Shown here: positions 43,397 through 52,407 of the stretch, piece after piece
Numbering within the stretch: the first letter of the stretch is position 1
How the letters are laid out: each line of letters starts with the position of its first letter
NCBI RefSeq assembly: GCF_001625325.1
Contig: NZ_JRQQ01000004.1
Coordinates: 44,385 to 108,384 of the forward strand
DNA from: Croceicoccus estronivorus
Lineage (GTDB): Bacteria > Pseudomonadota > Alphaproteobacteria > Sphingomonadales > Sphingomonadaceae
Length of the DNA: 64,000 nt
Reading direction: 5' to 3'
The notes under the pieces: generated by a model
What the model saw: only the letters and a program-made list of their open reading frames with translations
What the model was told of the DNA's origin: nothing
Databases searched by the model: none
Made by a program: the position numbers and the translations under genes

Positions 43397-45837
43397 AAGA
43401 CCTTCCAGATATCCCTCGCATATTCGGAAATCGTCCGGTCGGAAGAGAACCAACCGACATTGGCGATATTGTGGATCACCGATTTACGCCATCCGGCCTG
43501 ATCCTCCCACCGCTGGTCCACGGAGCGTTGCGCGGCGGCATAGGAATCGAAATCGGCGGCGACCATGAACCAGTCATGATCGTAAAGGCCCCCCATCAGG
43601 TCCGCGTAGCGGTTGGGATCGTCCGGGGAAAAGACACCGGTGGCGATAGCAGAAACTGCCTGCTGCAATTCGCGAGAATTCTCGATCACTTCGCGTGGCT
43701 TATAGCCGTCTGCCCGCCGTTCCGCGACTTCTTCCGCAGTCAGGCCGAAGATCACGATATTGTCATCGCCGACCCGATCCTTGATCTCGATATTCGCACC
43801 GTCGAGTGTCCCTATGGTAAGGGCTCCGTTCAAGGCGAATTTCATGTTGCCCGTGCCGGACGCTTCCATCCCGGCGGTGGAAATCTGCTCGGAAAGATCG
43901 GCTGCCGGAATGATCCGTTCGGCAAGACTGACGTTGTAGTTCGGAACGAACACCACCTTGAGCAAACCGCCGACAGAGGGATCGGAATTCACTCTGCGGG
44001 CAATGTCGTTGGTCAGTTTTATAATCAGTTTGGCATTGTGATAGCTGGACGCGGCCTTGCCCCCGATGATCTTGACCCGGGGCACCCAGTCGCGTTCCGG
44101 GTGGCTGCGGATCTGGTCGTAAAGGCCGACCGTTTCCACCAGATTGAGCAGTTGCCGCTTGTATTCGTGGATGCGCTTTACCTGCACATCGAACAGGGCA
44201 TCGGGATTGAGGCGAACGCCTGTCAGCTCCTTGAGATGGGCGGCGAGTGCGACCTTGTTGGCGCGTTTGACCTCGGCCACGCGTTCCCCCAGCGCGGGAT
44301 CGCTTGCCAGCTTGTCCAGTTCGACAAGCTTTTCCGCATCGTCGAGAAAGGCGTCGCCGATGGCGTCGCGGATGACGGAGGTCAGACCGGGGTTGCACTG
44401 TTGCAGCCAGCGGCGTGGGGTGACGCCGTTGGTCTTGTTGTTGATCCGGTCGGGATAAAGCCGGTGAAGGTCCGCGAAGACCGTCTCCTTCATCAATTCG
44501 GTGTGCAGGGCCGCTACGCCGTTGACGCTGTGCGCCCCGGCGAACGCCAGATTGGCCATGCGCACGCGCCGTTCCCCTCCCTCGTCGATCAGCGAGATCG
44601 CGGAAATGGCGCCATCGTCCAGCCCGGCCTTGTGGGCTTCGCGCAGGACGCGGCTGTTGATGGCATAGACGATCTGCATGTGGCGCGGCAGCAACCGCTC
44701 GAACAGGGGGAGAGGCCAACTCTCCAGCGCTTCCGGCAGGAGAGTGTGGTTGGTATAGGCAACGGTGCGGCGGGTAATGTCCCACGCCTCGTCGAATTCC
44801 AGCCCGTGAACGTCGAGCAGGAGACGCATCAGTTCCGCCACCGCGACGGACGGGTGCGTATCGTTGAGCTGGATCGCTGCCTTGTCCGGCAGGGTACGAA
44901 TATCCCCTTCATACTGGACGTGACGGCGCACGATGTCCTGAATGGAGGCGGACGAGAAAAAGAATTCCTGCCGCAGCCGCAGTTCCTGCCCCGCGGCGTT
45001 GGAATCGGCCGGATAGAGCACACGCACCAGGCTGTCCGCGCGCACCTGGTTGGCCATGGCTTCGGCGTGGTGGCCGGCGTTGAATACATCCAGGCTGATC
45101 GGGTCGAGCGCGCTGGCGGTCCACAGCCGCAGCGTGTTGACGCGTTTGCCCCGCCAGCCGACGACGGGGGTGTCGATGGCGGTCGCCTCGACCTCTTCTG
45201 CCGGGCGCCATTCCACACCGTCGTTAAGGCCCACGACTTCGCCTCCAAAGCCGACCCGATAGGCGCTTTCACGCCGTTCGAATTCCCAGGGGTTGCCATG
45301 GGCAAGCCAGGTCTCCGGCAGTTCGAGTTGCCAGCCGTCCTTGATCCTCTGGCGGAACATACCGTTCACGTAACGGATGCCATAGCCGTAAGCCGGGATG
45401 TCGAGCGAGGCGAGGCTTTCCATGAAGCAGGCCGCCAGCCGTCCGAGCCCGCCATTGCCGAGGGCGGCGTCCGGTTCCAATTCTTCCAGCGTGGCGAGGT
45501 CGAAGCCATGGTTGCGCAGGGCCTCTTCCATTGCCCCGGTCAGTTCCATGTTGCTCAATGCATCGCGCATCAACCTGCCGATGAGGAATTCGAGGCTGAG
45601 ATAATAGACGCGCTTTTCGCGTTCCGCATATGTGCGCCGGGTGGCTTCCATCCAGCGGTCGATGATCCGGTCGCGTAGCGTAAGAGCAGCGGCGGTGAAC
45701 CAGTCGTGTGGCTTTGCCGCCCGTTCGTCCTTGCCGATGCGGTGCCGCAGCACGTCGATCAGCAATTCATCGATGTCGGCAACGATTGCGTTGGGGAACG
45801 GGGTATCCGGCAGCTGAGGCGTGGTGTCGGCAGGCAA
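43393..45837 (-). CDS. glgP: Glycogen/maltodextrin phosphorylase
   Basis: This PLP enzyme releases glucose-1-phosphate from glycogen. From a TTG at 45837 with GAAGGAG upstream, the product has 814 residues, the usual length; the frame is open to 46047 but the extra N-terminus has no family features. Signatures are LSLEFLIGRLM, GNGGLGRLAACFMESLA, KTNGVTPRRWL and the PLP Lys region EASGTGNMKFALNGALTIGT. It is the first gene of the glg operon, so synthesis and breakdown enzymes are co-transcribed. Confidence 0.94.
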   Translation of the reverse strand: MPADTTPQLPDTPFPNAIVADIDELLIDVLRHRIGKDERAAKPHDWFTAAALTLRDRIIDRWMEATRRTYAEREKRVYYLSLEFLIGRLMRDALSNMELTGAMEEALRNHGFDLATLEELEPDAALGNGGLGRLAACFMESLASLDIPAYGYGIRYVNGMFRQRIKDGWQLELPETWLAHGNPWEFERRESAYRVGFGGEVVGLNDGVEWRPAEEVEATAIDTPVVGWRGKRVNTLRLWTASALDPISLDVFNAGHHAEAMANQVRADSLVRVLYPADSNAAGQELRLRQEFFFSSASIQDIVRRHVQYEGDIRTLPDKAAIQLNDTHPSVAVAELMRLLLDVHGLEFDEAWDITRRTVAYTNHTLLPEALESWPLPLFERLLPRHMQIVYAINSRVLREAHKAGLDDGAISAISLIDEGGERRVRMANLAFAGAHSVNGVAALHTELMKETVFADLHRLYPDRINNKTNGVTPRRWLQQCNPGLTSVIRDAIGDAFLDDAEKLVELDKLASDPALGERVAEVKRANKVALAAHLKELTGVRLNPDALFDVQVKRIHEYKRQLLNLVETVGLYDQIRSHPERDWVPRVKIIGGKAASSYHNAKLIIKLTNDIARRVNSDPSVGGLLKVVFVPNYNVSLAERIIPAADLSEQISTAGMEASGTGNMKFALNGALTIGTLDGANIEIKDRVGDDNIVIFGLTAEEVAERRADGYKPREVIENSRELQQAVSAIATGVFSPDDPNRYADLMGGLYDHDWFMVAADFDSYAAAQRSVDQRWEDQAGWRKSVIHNIANVGWFSSDRTISEYARDIWKVL

Positions 45838-46130
45838 GGCAGTCGCTCCTTCGATCAAGCGCCTTTCGGGATGTACCCGTCGGGCCGGCAATTTACGGCC
45901 TCTCCTGCTGCCAACATCCACCGTATCAGGCGGCTGGCAGGGGTATTCCCGTGCTTGCCGACTCCCGATGGAGATTGCTCCTCCTGTCGTCTCCTGATGT
46001 TGGGAGTAAGCCAGAGAAGGCGCTTCGACAAGATGGCTTTGCAGCATTGTGCAACTGCAAAAGATTGCGCGGGCATCCGGCGCAATTCATGATAGGAAAC
46101 AGGCCTCTTCCACGGAGCCGTGAACGACGC
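45838..46130. promoter_or_regulatory. Divergent intergenic region, glgP operon and GH13 gene
   Basis: About 290 bp separate the likely starts of glgP (minus) and the glucosidase (plus). The plus-strand frame is open through it, but it has no domain content before about 46089. I see no strong -35/-10 pair or operator-like palindrome. It must hold promoters for both directions. Confidence 0.4.
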
Positions 46131-47753
46131 ATGATTGCCGAAAAATTCTCTGGTCCGCGTGCGGGTTCGTCGGAACCATGGTGGCGGGGCGCGGCAATTT
46201 ACCAGATATATCCGCGCAGTTTCCAGGATAGCAATGGGGATGGCATCGGCGATCTGCGGGGCATCACCGGGCGGCTCGATCACGTAGCATCACTGGGCGT
46301 GGATGCGATCTGGATTTCGCCGTTCTTCGCATCGCCGATGCGGGATTTCGGGTACGACGTTTCCGACTATTGCGCGGTCGATCCGATTTTCGGGACCCTG
46401 GAAGATTTCGATGCGCTGGTTGCCGCTGCTCACGCACGCGGGCTGAAGGTCCTGATCGACCAGGTCTATGCCCACACGTCCGACCTGCATCCATGGTTTG
46501 CCGAGAGCAGGGCATCGCGGGACAGTGCCCGGGCAGACTGGTACGTGTGGGCCGATCCGAAAGCGGACGGTACTCCTCCCAATAACTGGCAGTCCGTATT
46601 CGGCGGCCCGGCGTGGACGTGGGACGCCCGCCGTTGCCAGTATTACATGCATACTTTCCTGAAAGAGCAGCCGCAGCTCAATGTGCATCAGCGCGACGTG
46701 CAGGATGCCTTGCTGTCGGTGGCGCGCTTCTGGCTGGAGCGGGGCGTGGACGGGTTCCGGCTCGATGCGTTGAACCATTCGATGCACGATCCGCTTTTGC
46801 GGGATAATCCACCGGCACCTGATAATGGCCGGGTGCGGACGCGGCCATTCGATTTCCAGTTGAAAGTGCACAGCCAGTCGCAACCGGGTGTCGTCGCATT
46901 TATCGAACGGCTGCGCGCGCTGTGCGACGAATTCGGGGCGATCCACACGGTCGCCGAAGTGGGCGGTGACGATGCGGAGGCGGAACGCAAGGCCTATACC
47001 GCCGGCACTCACCGGCTCGACAGTGCGTACGGCTTCGACTTCCTCTACGCGCCCGAATTGACGGCAGCGTTCGTGGCCGAGACCATGAAGGGTTGGCAGC
47101 AAGGCGAGAGCTGGCCGAGCTGGGCGTTTGAAAACCATGACGCGCCGCGAGCGGTTTCGCGGTGGTGCGCGCCCGGGGAGATGGCCCGGTTCGCGCGGGT
47201 GAAAATGGCCTTGCTCATGGCTCTGCGGGGCAATGCCATCATCTACCAGGGGGAGGAACTGGGGCTCGAACAGGACGATATTCCCTTCGATCTGCTGCAG
47301 GACCCTGAAGCTATCGCCAACTGGCCGTTGACCCTCTCGCGGGACGGTGCGCGCACGCCAATGCCGTGGGTCGATCAGCCGCTTGGCGGTTTCACGACCG
47401 GTACGCCCTGGTTGCCGTTGTCGGATGCCAACCGCAGGCGGTCAGTGGAAAGGCAGGATACCGATGAAACGTCCCTGCTGAACCTGACGCGCCATTTGCT
47501 TGTCCTGCGCAAGAGCCATCCGGCATTGCATGGGGGCGCTTTCACGAACTGCCGGGCCTCGGGCGATTTGCTGAGTTTTGAGCGCACCGCTGGAGCGCAG
47601 CGAATTTTCTGCCTGTTCAATCTGGTGGCGGAATCTGCGGCTGTGATGCCATCGCTTCCCGATGGGGAGCCCATTCTGGCCATCAACGGTGCGACACGGC
47701 ATGCCTTGCCGGGATATTCCAGCGTGTGGTTGTCGTGCTCTCCGGCCGCTTAG
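46131..47753 (+). CDS. GH13 alpha-glucosidase (oligo-1,6-glucosidase type)
   Basis: 540 residues from the ATG at 46131; the ATG at 46089 is also in frame. The barrel starts at WWRGAAIYQIYPRSFQDSNGDGIGDL, typical of exo-acting GH13 glucosidases. Catalytic signatures are GFRLDALNHS (nucleophile Asp), TVAEVGGDD (acid Glu) and FENHDAPR (Asp). No signal peptide is visible, so it acts in the cytoplasm on maltose- or isomaltose-type oligosaccharides. It is divergent from the glycogen operon and could process dextrins left by GlgX and GlgP. Sucrose, trehalose or isomaltulose as substrate cannot be excluded. Confidence 0.9.
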   Translation: MIAEKFSGPRAGSSEPWWRGAAIYQIYPRSFQDSNGDGIGDLRGITGRLDHVASLGVDAIWISPFFASPMRDFGYDVSDYCAVDPIFGTLEDFDALVAAAHARGLKVLIDQVYAHTSDLHPWFAESRASRDSARADWYVWADPKADGTPPNNWQSVFGGPAWTWDARRCQYYMHTFLKEQPQLNVHQRDVQDALLSVARFWLERGVDGFRLDALNHSMHDPLLRDNPPAPDNGRVRTRPFDFQLKVHSQSQPGVVAFIERLRALCDEFGAIHTVAEVGGDDAEAERKAYTAGTHRLDSAYGFDFLYAPELTAAFVAETMKGWQQGESWPSWAFENHDAPRAVSRWCAPGEMARFARVKMALLMALRGNAIIYQGEELGLEQDDIPFDLLQDPEAIANWPLTLSRDGARTPMPWVDQPLGGFTTGTPWLPLSDANRRRSVERQDTDETSLLNLTRHLLVLRKSHPALHGGAFTNCRASGDLLSFERTAGAQRIFCLFNLVAESAAVMPSLPDGEPILAINGATRHALPGYSSVWLSCSPAA

Positions 47754-47826
47754 GCAGGCCTGACAGACGCCATTGGATTTTCTCCTGCGTTCGTAGATGA
47801 TGCCCTGCGAAAGGGGGAAGGGCAGC

Positions 47827-48594
47827 ATGACGATTCACGACCGCCTGACTGCCTTGTACGAAGGGAATACCCCGACTGCACGCGCCTACGGCTATTTCCT
47901 GCTGATCTTCGACATCGTCATGATCGGCTACGTCATCATCTCCTCATTCTTCCTTGGCACGCAGTTAATCGAAGTCATCGACGTGTTCTTCGGCATAGTC
48001 ATCGTGTTCGACTTTGCTGCCAGACTGATCATCAGCCGGTCGCGCTGGCGCACGCTGTTTGGTGTCTGGGGGCTGGCCGATCTGGTCGTGATATTGTCAC
48101 TGCTCGCGCCGATTGCGGGCGAAGGGTTTGCCTTTTTGCGCGTCGTGCGCACTTTCCGCCTGCTGCGATCCTATCATTTGCTGAAGCAGTTGCGCGACGA
48201 TTCCCTCTATTTCCGGCGGAACGAGGCAACGCTCTTTGCCCTTATCAATCTTGGCTTGTTCATGTTCGTAACCACCGCGCTGGTGTTCGAAACCCAGCAC
48301 GGCACGAATCCGCACATTCAGAATTATGCCGATGCGCTGTATTTCACCGTGACCACACTGACCACGACCGGCTTTGGCGACATCACTCTGCCGGGTGTGA
48401 CGGGGCGATTGCTGTCCGTTGCGATCATGATTTTCGGAGTCTCGCTGTTCGTCAGGCTGATCCAGGTGCTTTTCCGGCCGCCGAAAGTGGAATATGAATG
48501 CCCCGACTGCGGGCTTGCCCTGCATGATCCCGATGCGATCCATTGCAAGCATTGCGGGCGAGTGCTGCACATTCGCAATGAAGGAATGGCTTGA
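47827..48594 (+). CDS. Six-helix potassium-type ion channel with C-terminal zinc ribbon
   Basis: 255 residues from the ATG at 47827, with GGGGGAAGGG upstream. Hydrophobic helices S1-S6 are visible; S4 has regularly spaced Arg (RVVRTFRLLRSYHLLKQLR, a voltage-sensor pattern). The pore filter is TLTTTGFGDITL, that is GFGD where many K+ channels have GYGD. After S6 comes a short cytoplasmic tail with CPDCGLALHD and HCKHCG, a four-Cys zinc ribbon (about residues 229-248). It stands alone between metabolic and signalling genes. Ion selectivity is inferred from the filter. Confidence 0.86.
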   Translation: MTIHDRLTALYEGNTPTARAYGYFLLIFDIVMIGYVIISSFFLGTQLIEVIDVFFGIVIVFDFAARLIISRSRWRTLFGVWGLADLVVILSLLAPIAGEGFAFLRVVRTFRLLRSYHLLKQLRDDSLYFRRNEATLFALINLGLFMFVTTALVFETQHGTNPHIQNYADALYFTVTTLTTTGFGDITLPGVTGRLLSVAIMIFGVSLFVRLIQVLFRPPKVEYECPDCGLALHDPDAIHCKHCGRVLHIRNEGMA

Positions 48595-48719
48595 TCGGCG
48601 GACCTGTCGCACCGCTCAATTTGTTTACCTTCGCACGATAGTCTGCATCCGGCCCAAACGAACAAGGCCGCGTTCATGGCTGACAGGCAGTTGCATGGAT
48701 GCGGTCCGAAGGGGATGCC

Positions 48720-50930
48720 ATGGCTGCTTTCCTCAACGACCAGCTTGATTTCATTTTTTTCTTCTACGGGCTGGCGTTCATTCTGCTCGGCGCGACATGC
48801 TGGTTCGCGACCAGCAAGGGCGCGGGCCGGGCATGGGCCATTCTCGGAGGCTTCGGCTTCCTGCACGGCTTGAGCGAATGGCTCGACCTTACGGCGCTTA
48901 TTATCGGAGATTCCGCCGCATTCGCCGCTGCGCGAATGGCGGTCATGACCGCCTCTTATTTCCTGTTACTGGATTTCGCACGGATCGAAGCGATCCGGTT
49001 GGGGATGAAGCTGCCCGGGCGGTGGATCTATGTCATTCTGGCGTTGGCGATCGCTCTGGTCGCTGTCGCGCAGGGGGCGACAACCGGCGGGATCATCGCG
49101 CGGTACACAATCGGTTTCGTCGGGGCGGCAGGTGCGGGATGCGTATTGGCATGGCAGGCCCGGCGTTTTTCCGGTGCGGCAAAAGGTTTTGCTTTGTCCG
49201 CATCGGCTGGTTTCATCCTCTACGCTATCGCAGCGGGGCTTATCGTCCCTGTGGGGCAGTTCTGGCCAGCCAATGTCCTGAATTACGCCGCCTTCACCGA
49301 TGCGGCTCAGATGCCGATCCAGCTGGTACGGGGACTGCTCGCGTGCTGGATTTCCTTCTCCGTCTGGGCGGTTTGGAGCCAGCGGGTGGCCTCGGACATC
49401 GCGTCGCCGCGCTACACCGCATACGTCAACGAACAATTCACCTGGACGCTGGTCATCATGGGGGCGATCCTGGTGTCCGGCTGGACCCTGACCCAGTACC
49501 TTGGCGGGATATATCGGGACAATGTGGAACGAGAGGCCCGCACTGACATCGACATGCTGGCCAGCCGCCTTACCGGAGACGTCTCCACAGTCGAAGCCAT
49601 GGTTCAGTCTCTGGCGGGCTCTCCTTCCATCCTGCCCCTGCTGAGCCAAGGCGGCGCGGTGCAGCGTCAACAGGGACAGTCGATGCTGGATCTCGATGTC
49701 GAGGCGTCGGGCGCTGAACTGGGGCATATTCTCGACCGTACGGGAAAAGTTGTTGCGTCGTCTTCCCGCCGGGAAGTCTTGCCGGGGGCGGAACGTTTCG
49801 GTTCAACGCCAGATTTTCTTGCCGCTATGGCGGGCAAGCCTGCCGGAAGCTTTTCCTGTGCCCCCGCATTGGAGGCGTGTGATTATTCCGCCAGCTATCC
49901 GATCCAGGACAGCGCTGGAGAAGTCGTGGGCGTGGCGGTCCTGGCCCGGTCGTTGGCATCTTTCGAGGCGGACCTGAGGGGATTTGAACGGCCCTATTTC
50001 TTCATCGATCCGGATGGCGTGATCGAGATGACCAATCGCCCGGAAGCATTGCACCGTACCTTGTGGCCGTTGTCCGCGGAACGGAAGCAGGCACTCGTGA
50101 ACCGCCTGAACCAGTCGAACAACCGGCCAATGATGGACCTGCCTATCGTCGATGCCAGCTGGATGACGGTTGATGGAGAACGCAGCTACGTTCGCCGCCG
50201 GTTTGTCGACGACAGCGGCTGGTCGCTGGTCATTCTCAAACCTCCCCATCAGATCTTTGCAACGCGCCTTCTGGGGATCGTGATCACTCTGCTGGTGACG
50301 ATCATGGCGCTGATCTACCTCATGGGCAGAGCCCGCCGGGTGCATGACGAAGTCCAGCGGGACAATCGGCTGCAATTGCAGGAGCTCGCGCAGGATCTCG
50401 GCGTCAAGGCCACCACCGATGCGCTGACCGGCCTGCATAACCGGCTGAAGCTCGAAACCGTGATGGGCAATGAGATCCAGCGGGCGGAACGCTACGACAC
50501 GCCGCTGACGATCATCATGTTCGACATCGATCATTTCAAGGCGGTCAACGACACGTTCGGGCACTCCGCAGGTGATGAGGCACTGGTGCGGCTATCCGGC
50601 TTCGTCTCCGGTTTCATCCGTAGCAGCGATCTGCTGGTGCGTTGGGGCGGCGAGGAGTTTCTCATTCTCATGCCCGGTGTGGATGGGATGATGGGGTGTC
50701 AGGCCGCTGAAAAGTGCCGCGAGGCGATCGAGCATTTGCAGCTGGGGCAGGCGGGGACGGTAACGTGCAGTTTCGGCGTCGCGCAGTATGCGCCGGGTGA
50801 AACGGGTGCCCAATTCATGGCCCGGGCTGACGCGGCACTTTATCGGGCAAAGACGGGAGGTCGCAATCAGGTCAGACTGGCGCCTGCGCCTGGCGGCCCA
50901 GAGAAAGGCCGGCAAGCGTTTGCTGCCTGA
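48720..50930 (+). CDS. Membrane diguanylate cyclase: 7-8 TM region, periplasmic sensor, GGEEF
   Basis: 736 residues from the ATG at 48720 with GAAGGGG upstream. The N-terminus has seven or eight hydrophobic helices (about 5-235), then another helix (about 242-265) leading into a periplasmic Cache-like domain (about 270-505), a further helix (about 515-537), a short coiled coil and a diguanylate cyclase domain. The active site is GGEEF at 643-647, with an inhibitory RxxD (RSSD) five residues before, so c-di-GMP synthesis with product feedback is expected. The ligand is unknown. Together with the EAL and PilZ genes it adds a c-di-GMP source to this window. Confidence 0.9.
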   Translation: MAAFLNDQLDFIFFFYGLAFILLGATCWFATSKGAGRAWAILGGFGFLHGLSEWLDLTALIIGDSAAFAAARMAVMTASYFLLLDFARIEAIRLGMKLPGRWIYVILALAIALVAVAQGATTGGIIARYTIGFVGAAGAGCVLAWQARRFSGAAKGFALSASAGFILYAIAAGLIVPVGQFWPANVLNYAAFTDAAQMPIQLVRGLLACWISFSVWAVWSQRVASDIASPRYTAYVNEQFTWTLVIMGAILVSGWTLTQYLGGIYRDNVEREARTDIDMLASRLTGDVSTVEAMVQSLAGSPSILPLLSQGGAVQRQQGQSMLDLDVEASGAELGHILDRTGKVVASSSRREVLPGAERFGSTPDFLAAMAGKPAGSFSCAPALEACDYSASYPIQDSAGEVVGVAVLARSLASFEADLRGFERPYFFIDPDGVIEMTNRPEALHRTLWPLSAERKQALVNRLNQSNNRPMMDLPIVDASWMTVDGERSYVRRRFVDDSGWSLVILKPPHQIFATRLLGIVITLLVTIMALIYLMGRARRVHDEVQRDNRLQLQELAQDLGVKATTDALTGLHNRLKLETVMGNEIQRAERYDTPLTIIMFDIDHFKAVNDTFGHSAGDEALVRLSGFVSGFIRSSDLLVRWGGEEFLILMPGVDGMMGCQAAEKCREAIEHLQLGQAGTVTCSFGVAQYAPGETGAQFMARADAALYRAKTGGRNQVRLAPAPGGPEKGRQAFAA

Positions 50931-50942
50931 CGGCTCAGCGAT

Positions 50943-50963
50943 GCCCCATGGCTTTGCCGGGGC
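50943..50963 (+). terminator. Possible hairpin terminator after diguanylate cyclase gene
   Basis: GCCCC (50943-50947) pairs with GGGGC (50959-50963), with a nested GGC-TTT-GCC inside and an AT bulge. It starts 13 bases after the stop codon, but no U-tract follows, so termination is uncertain. Confidence 0.35.
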
Positions 50964-51039
50964 TTGCAAGCCGCTGTTCCCGGCATGGCTTGCTTCCCCT
51001 TGCCGGGCGCCTCTAGTCTGCATGACCCGCGACCGGTCC

Positions 51040-51065
51040 GGAATTGGCGCGATTGTCAGACCGTT
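51040..51065 (+). promoter_or_regulatory. Possible EcfG-type (general stress) promoter before treT
   Basis: GGAAT (51040-51044) and CGTT (51062-51065) are 17 bases apart. The alphaproteobacterial general stress sigma factor recognises GGAAC-N16/17-CGTT, so this differs at one position. It lies about 75 bp before the TreT start. Trehalose genes are common targets of that regulon, but a chance match is possible. Confidence 0.35.
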
Positions 51066-51138
51066 TCCGGATTTTTGACGGCTGCCGTGGAGGGGCAGGC
51101 CATCGTGATGTGATTCCCAAGGAGGAGGCCTGAAACGA

Positions 51139-52404
51139 ATGGATATGCTATCGACGGATTCGATCCCTTATTCTCTGCCGACAGTTGAAAGTTATGAACC
51201 GCTGATTGGCGGGGAAACTGTCGAAAGGATCCTGGCCAAGGCGGAGCGGTTGCACGACCTGCACGTCGTCAACGTGAACTCGACCTATTATGGCGGCGGT
51301 GTTGCGGAAATCCTCGGTTCGCTGACACTCCTGATGAATGGCGCCGGCATACGCTCCGGATGGCGGGTGCTTCAGGGGCGCCCAGATTTCTTCAGCATCA
51401 CCAAGAAGATGCACAATGCGTTGCAGGGTGGCGAAATCAACCTGAGCGATATGAAGCAGGACGTTTACGAGGAAGTCGTTTACGAAAACGCCGCCCGGAT
51501 GCATCTCGATCACGACCTTGTCGTGGTGCACGATCCACAACCTCTCCCCCTGATCGATTATTTCAGGAAGAAGTCGCCGTGGGTGTGGCGCTGCCATATC
51601 GACCTGACCCAGCCGGATCCCGGCCTGTGGGATTACTTGTGTGGTTTTATCGAGCGTTATGATGCGGTCGTCCTTTCACTGCCCGAATATGCTCAGGAAA
51701 TTTCTCCGCCCCAGCGGTTCATCATGCCTGCGATCAATCCGTTTTCGACAACCAACAAGGGGTTGTCGGACGAAGAAATCGACGAACGGCTGAGCAATTA
51801 CGGGATTCCGGATGATCTGCCGCTGGTGGTGCAAGTCTCGCGCTTCGACAAGTGGAAGGACCCGCAAGGCGTGATCGAGGCGTTCCGCATCGCGCGCAAG
51901 GAAGTGGATGCCACGCTGGTGCTGGTCGGAAACATTGCGACCGACGATCCCGAGGGCCAGGAAATATTTGAATCGCTTTGCCAGTGCAGGGAAGAACGGA
52001 TCCACATCCTTTCGGTTCAGGATTCCGCCCTGGTCAATGCGTTGCAGCGCAGGGCCGCAGTTGTTCTGCAAAAGTCGATCAGGGAAGGATTCGGGCTGAC
52101 CGTTACCGAAGCGATGTGGAAGGGAACAGTCGTTATCGGCGGCAATGTCGGAGGGATCAGGCACCAGATCGAAGACAATGTGAATGGGTTTCTGGTCGAT
52201 AGCGTCGAAGAGGCCGCGAGCCAGATCGTGCGGGTGCTCAAGGATCATGATCTGCGGGCGAGAATAGGGCGCGAAGCGCGTGAAACCGTCCGCTCACGCT
52301 TTCTGATGACGCGCCTGATGGAAGACTGGCTGGATTTGTTCGGTGCCTTCGAACCGCATTTCAGCCTGACCGGCAAGACTGGCCATCCGGGTTGGGGGCG
52401 CTGA
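51139..52404 (+). CDS. treT: TreT-type trehalose synthase (GT4 glycosyltransferase)
   Basis: A 421-residue GT-B enzyme. Signatures are VNVNSTYYGGGVAEILGSLTLLM at the start (key residues STYYGGGVAEIL), HDPQPLPLI, the Arg/Lys nucleotide site VSRFDKWKDP and the EX7E motif in REGFGLTVTEAM. These match trehalose glycosyltransferring synthase, which condenses NDP-glucose with glucose to trehalose. ADP-glucose is a likely donor given glgC nearby. GGAGG sits about 10 bases upstream of the ATG. A GalT-like gene follows after 3 bases, so both are co-transcribed. Confidence 0.86.
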   Translation: MDMLSTDSIPYSLPTVESYEPLIGGETVERILAKAERLHDLHVVNVNSTYYGGGVAEILGSLTLLMNGAGIRSGWRVLQGRPDFFSITKKMHNALQGGEINLSDMKQDVYEEVVYENAARMHLDHDLVVVHDPQPLPLIDYFRKKSPWVWRCHIDLTQPDPGLWDYLCGFIERYDAVVLSLPEYAQEISPPQRFIMPAINPFSTTNKGLSDEEIDERLSNYGIPDDLPLVVQVSRFDKWKDPQGVIEAFRIARKEVDATLVLVGNIATDDPEGQEIFESLCQCREERIHILSVQDSALVNALQRRAAVVLQKSIREGFGLTVTEAMWKGTVVIGGNVGGIRHQIEDNVNGFLVDSVEEAASQIVRVLKDHDLRARIGREARETVRSRFLMTRLMEDWLDLFGAFEPHFSLTGKTGHPGWGR

Positions 52405-52407
52405 CGC

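Noticed and set aside
43381..45678. A 765-codon plus-strand open frame
   Set aside because: It lies antisense to glgB/glgP, whose catalytic and PLP motifs are intact; the composition is that of a GC-rich shadow frame and no domain is visible.
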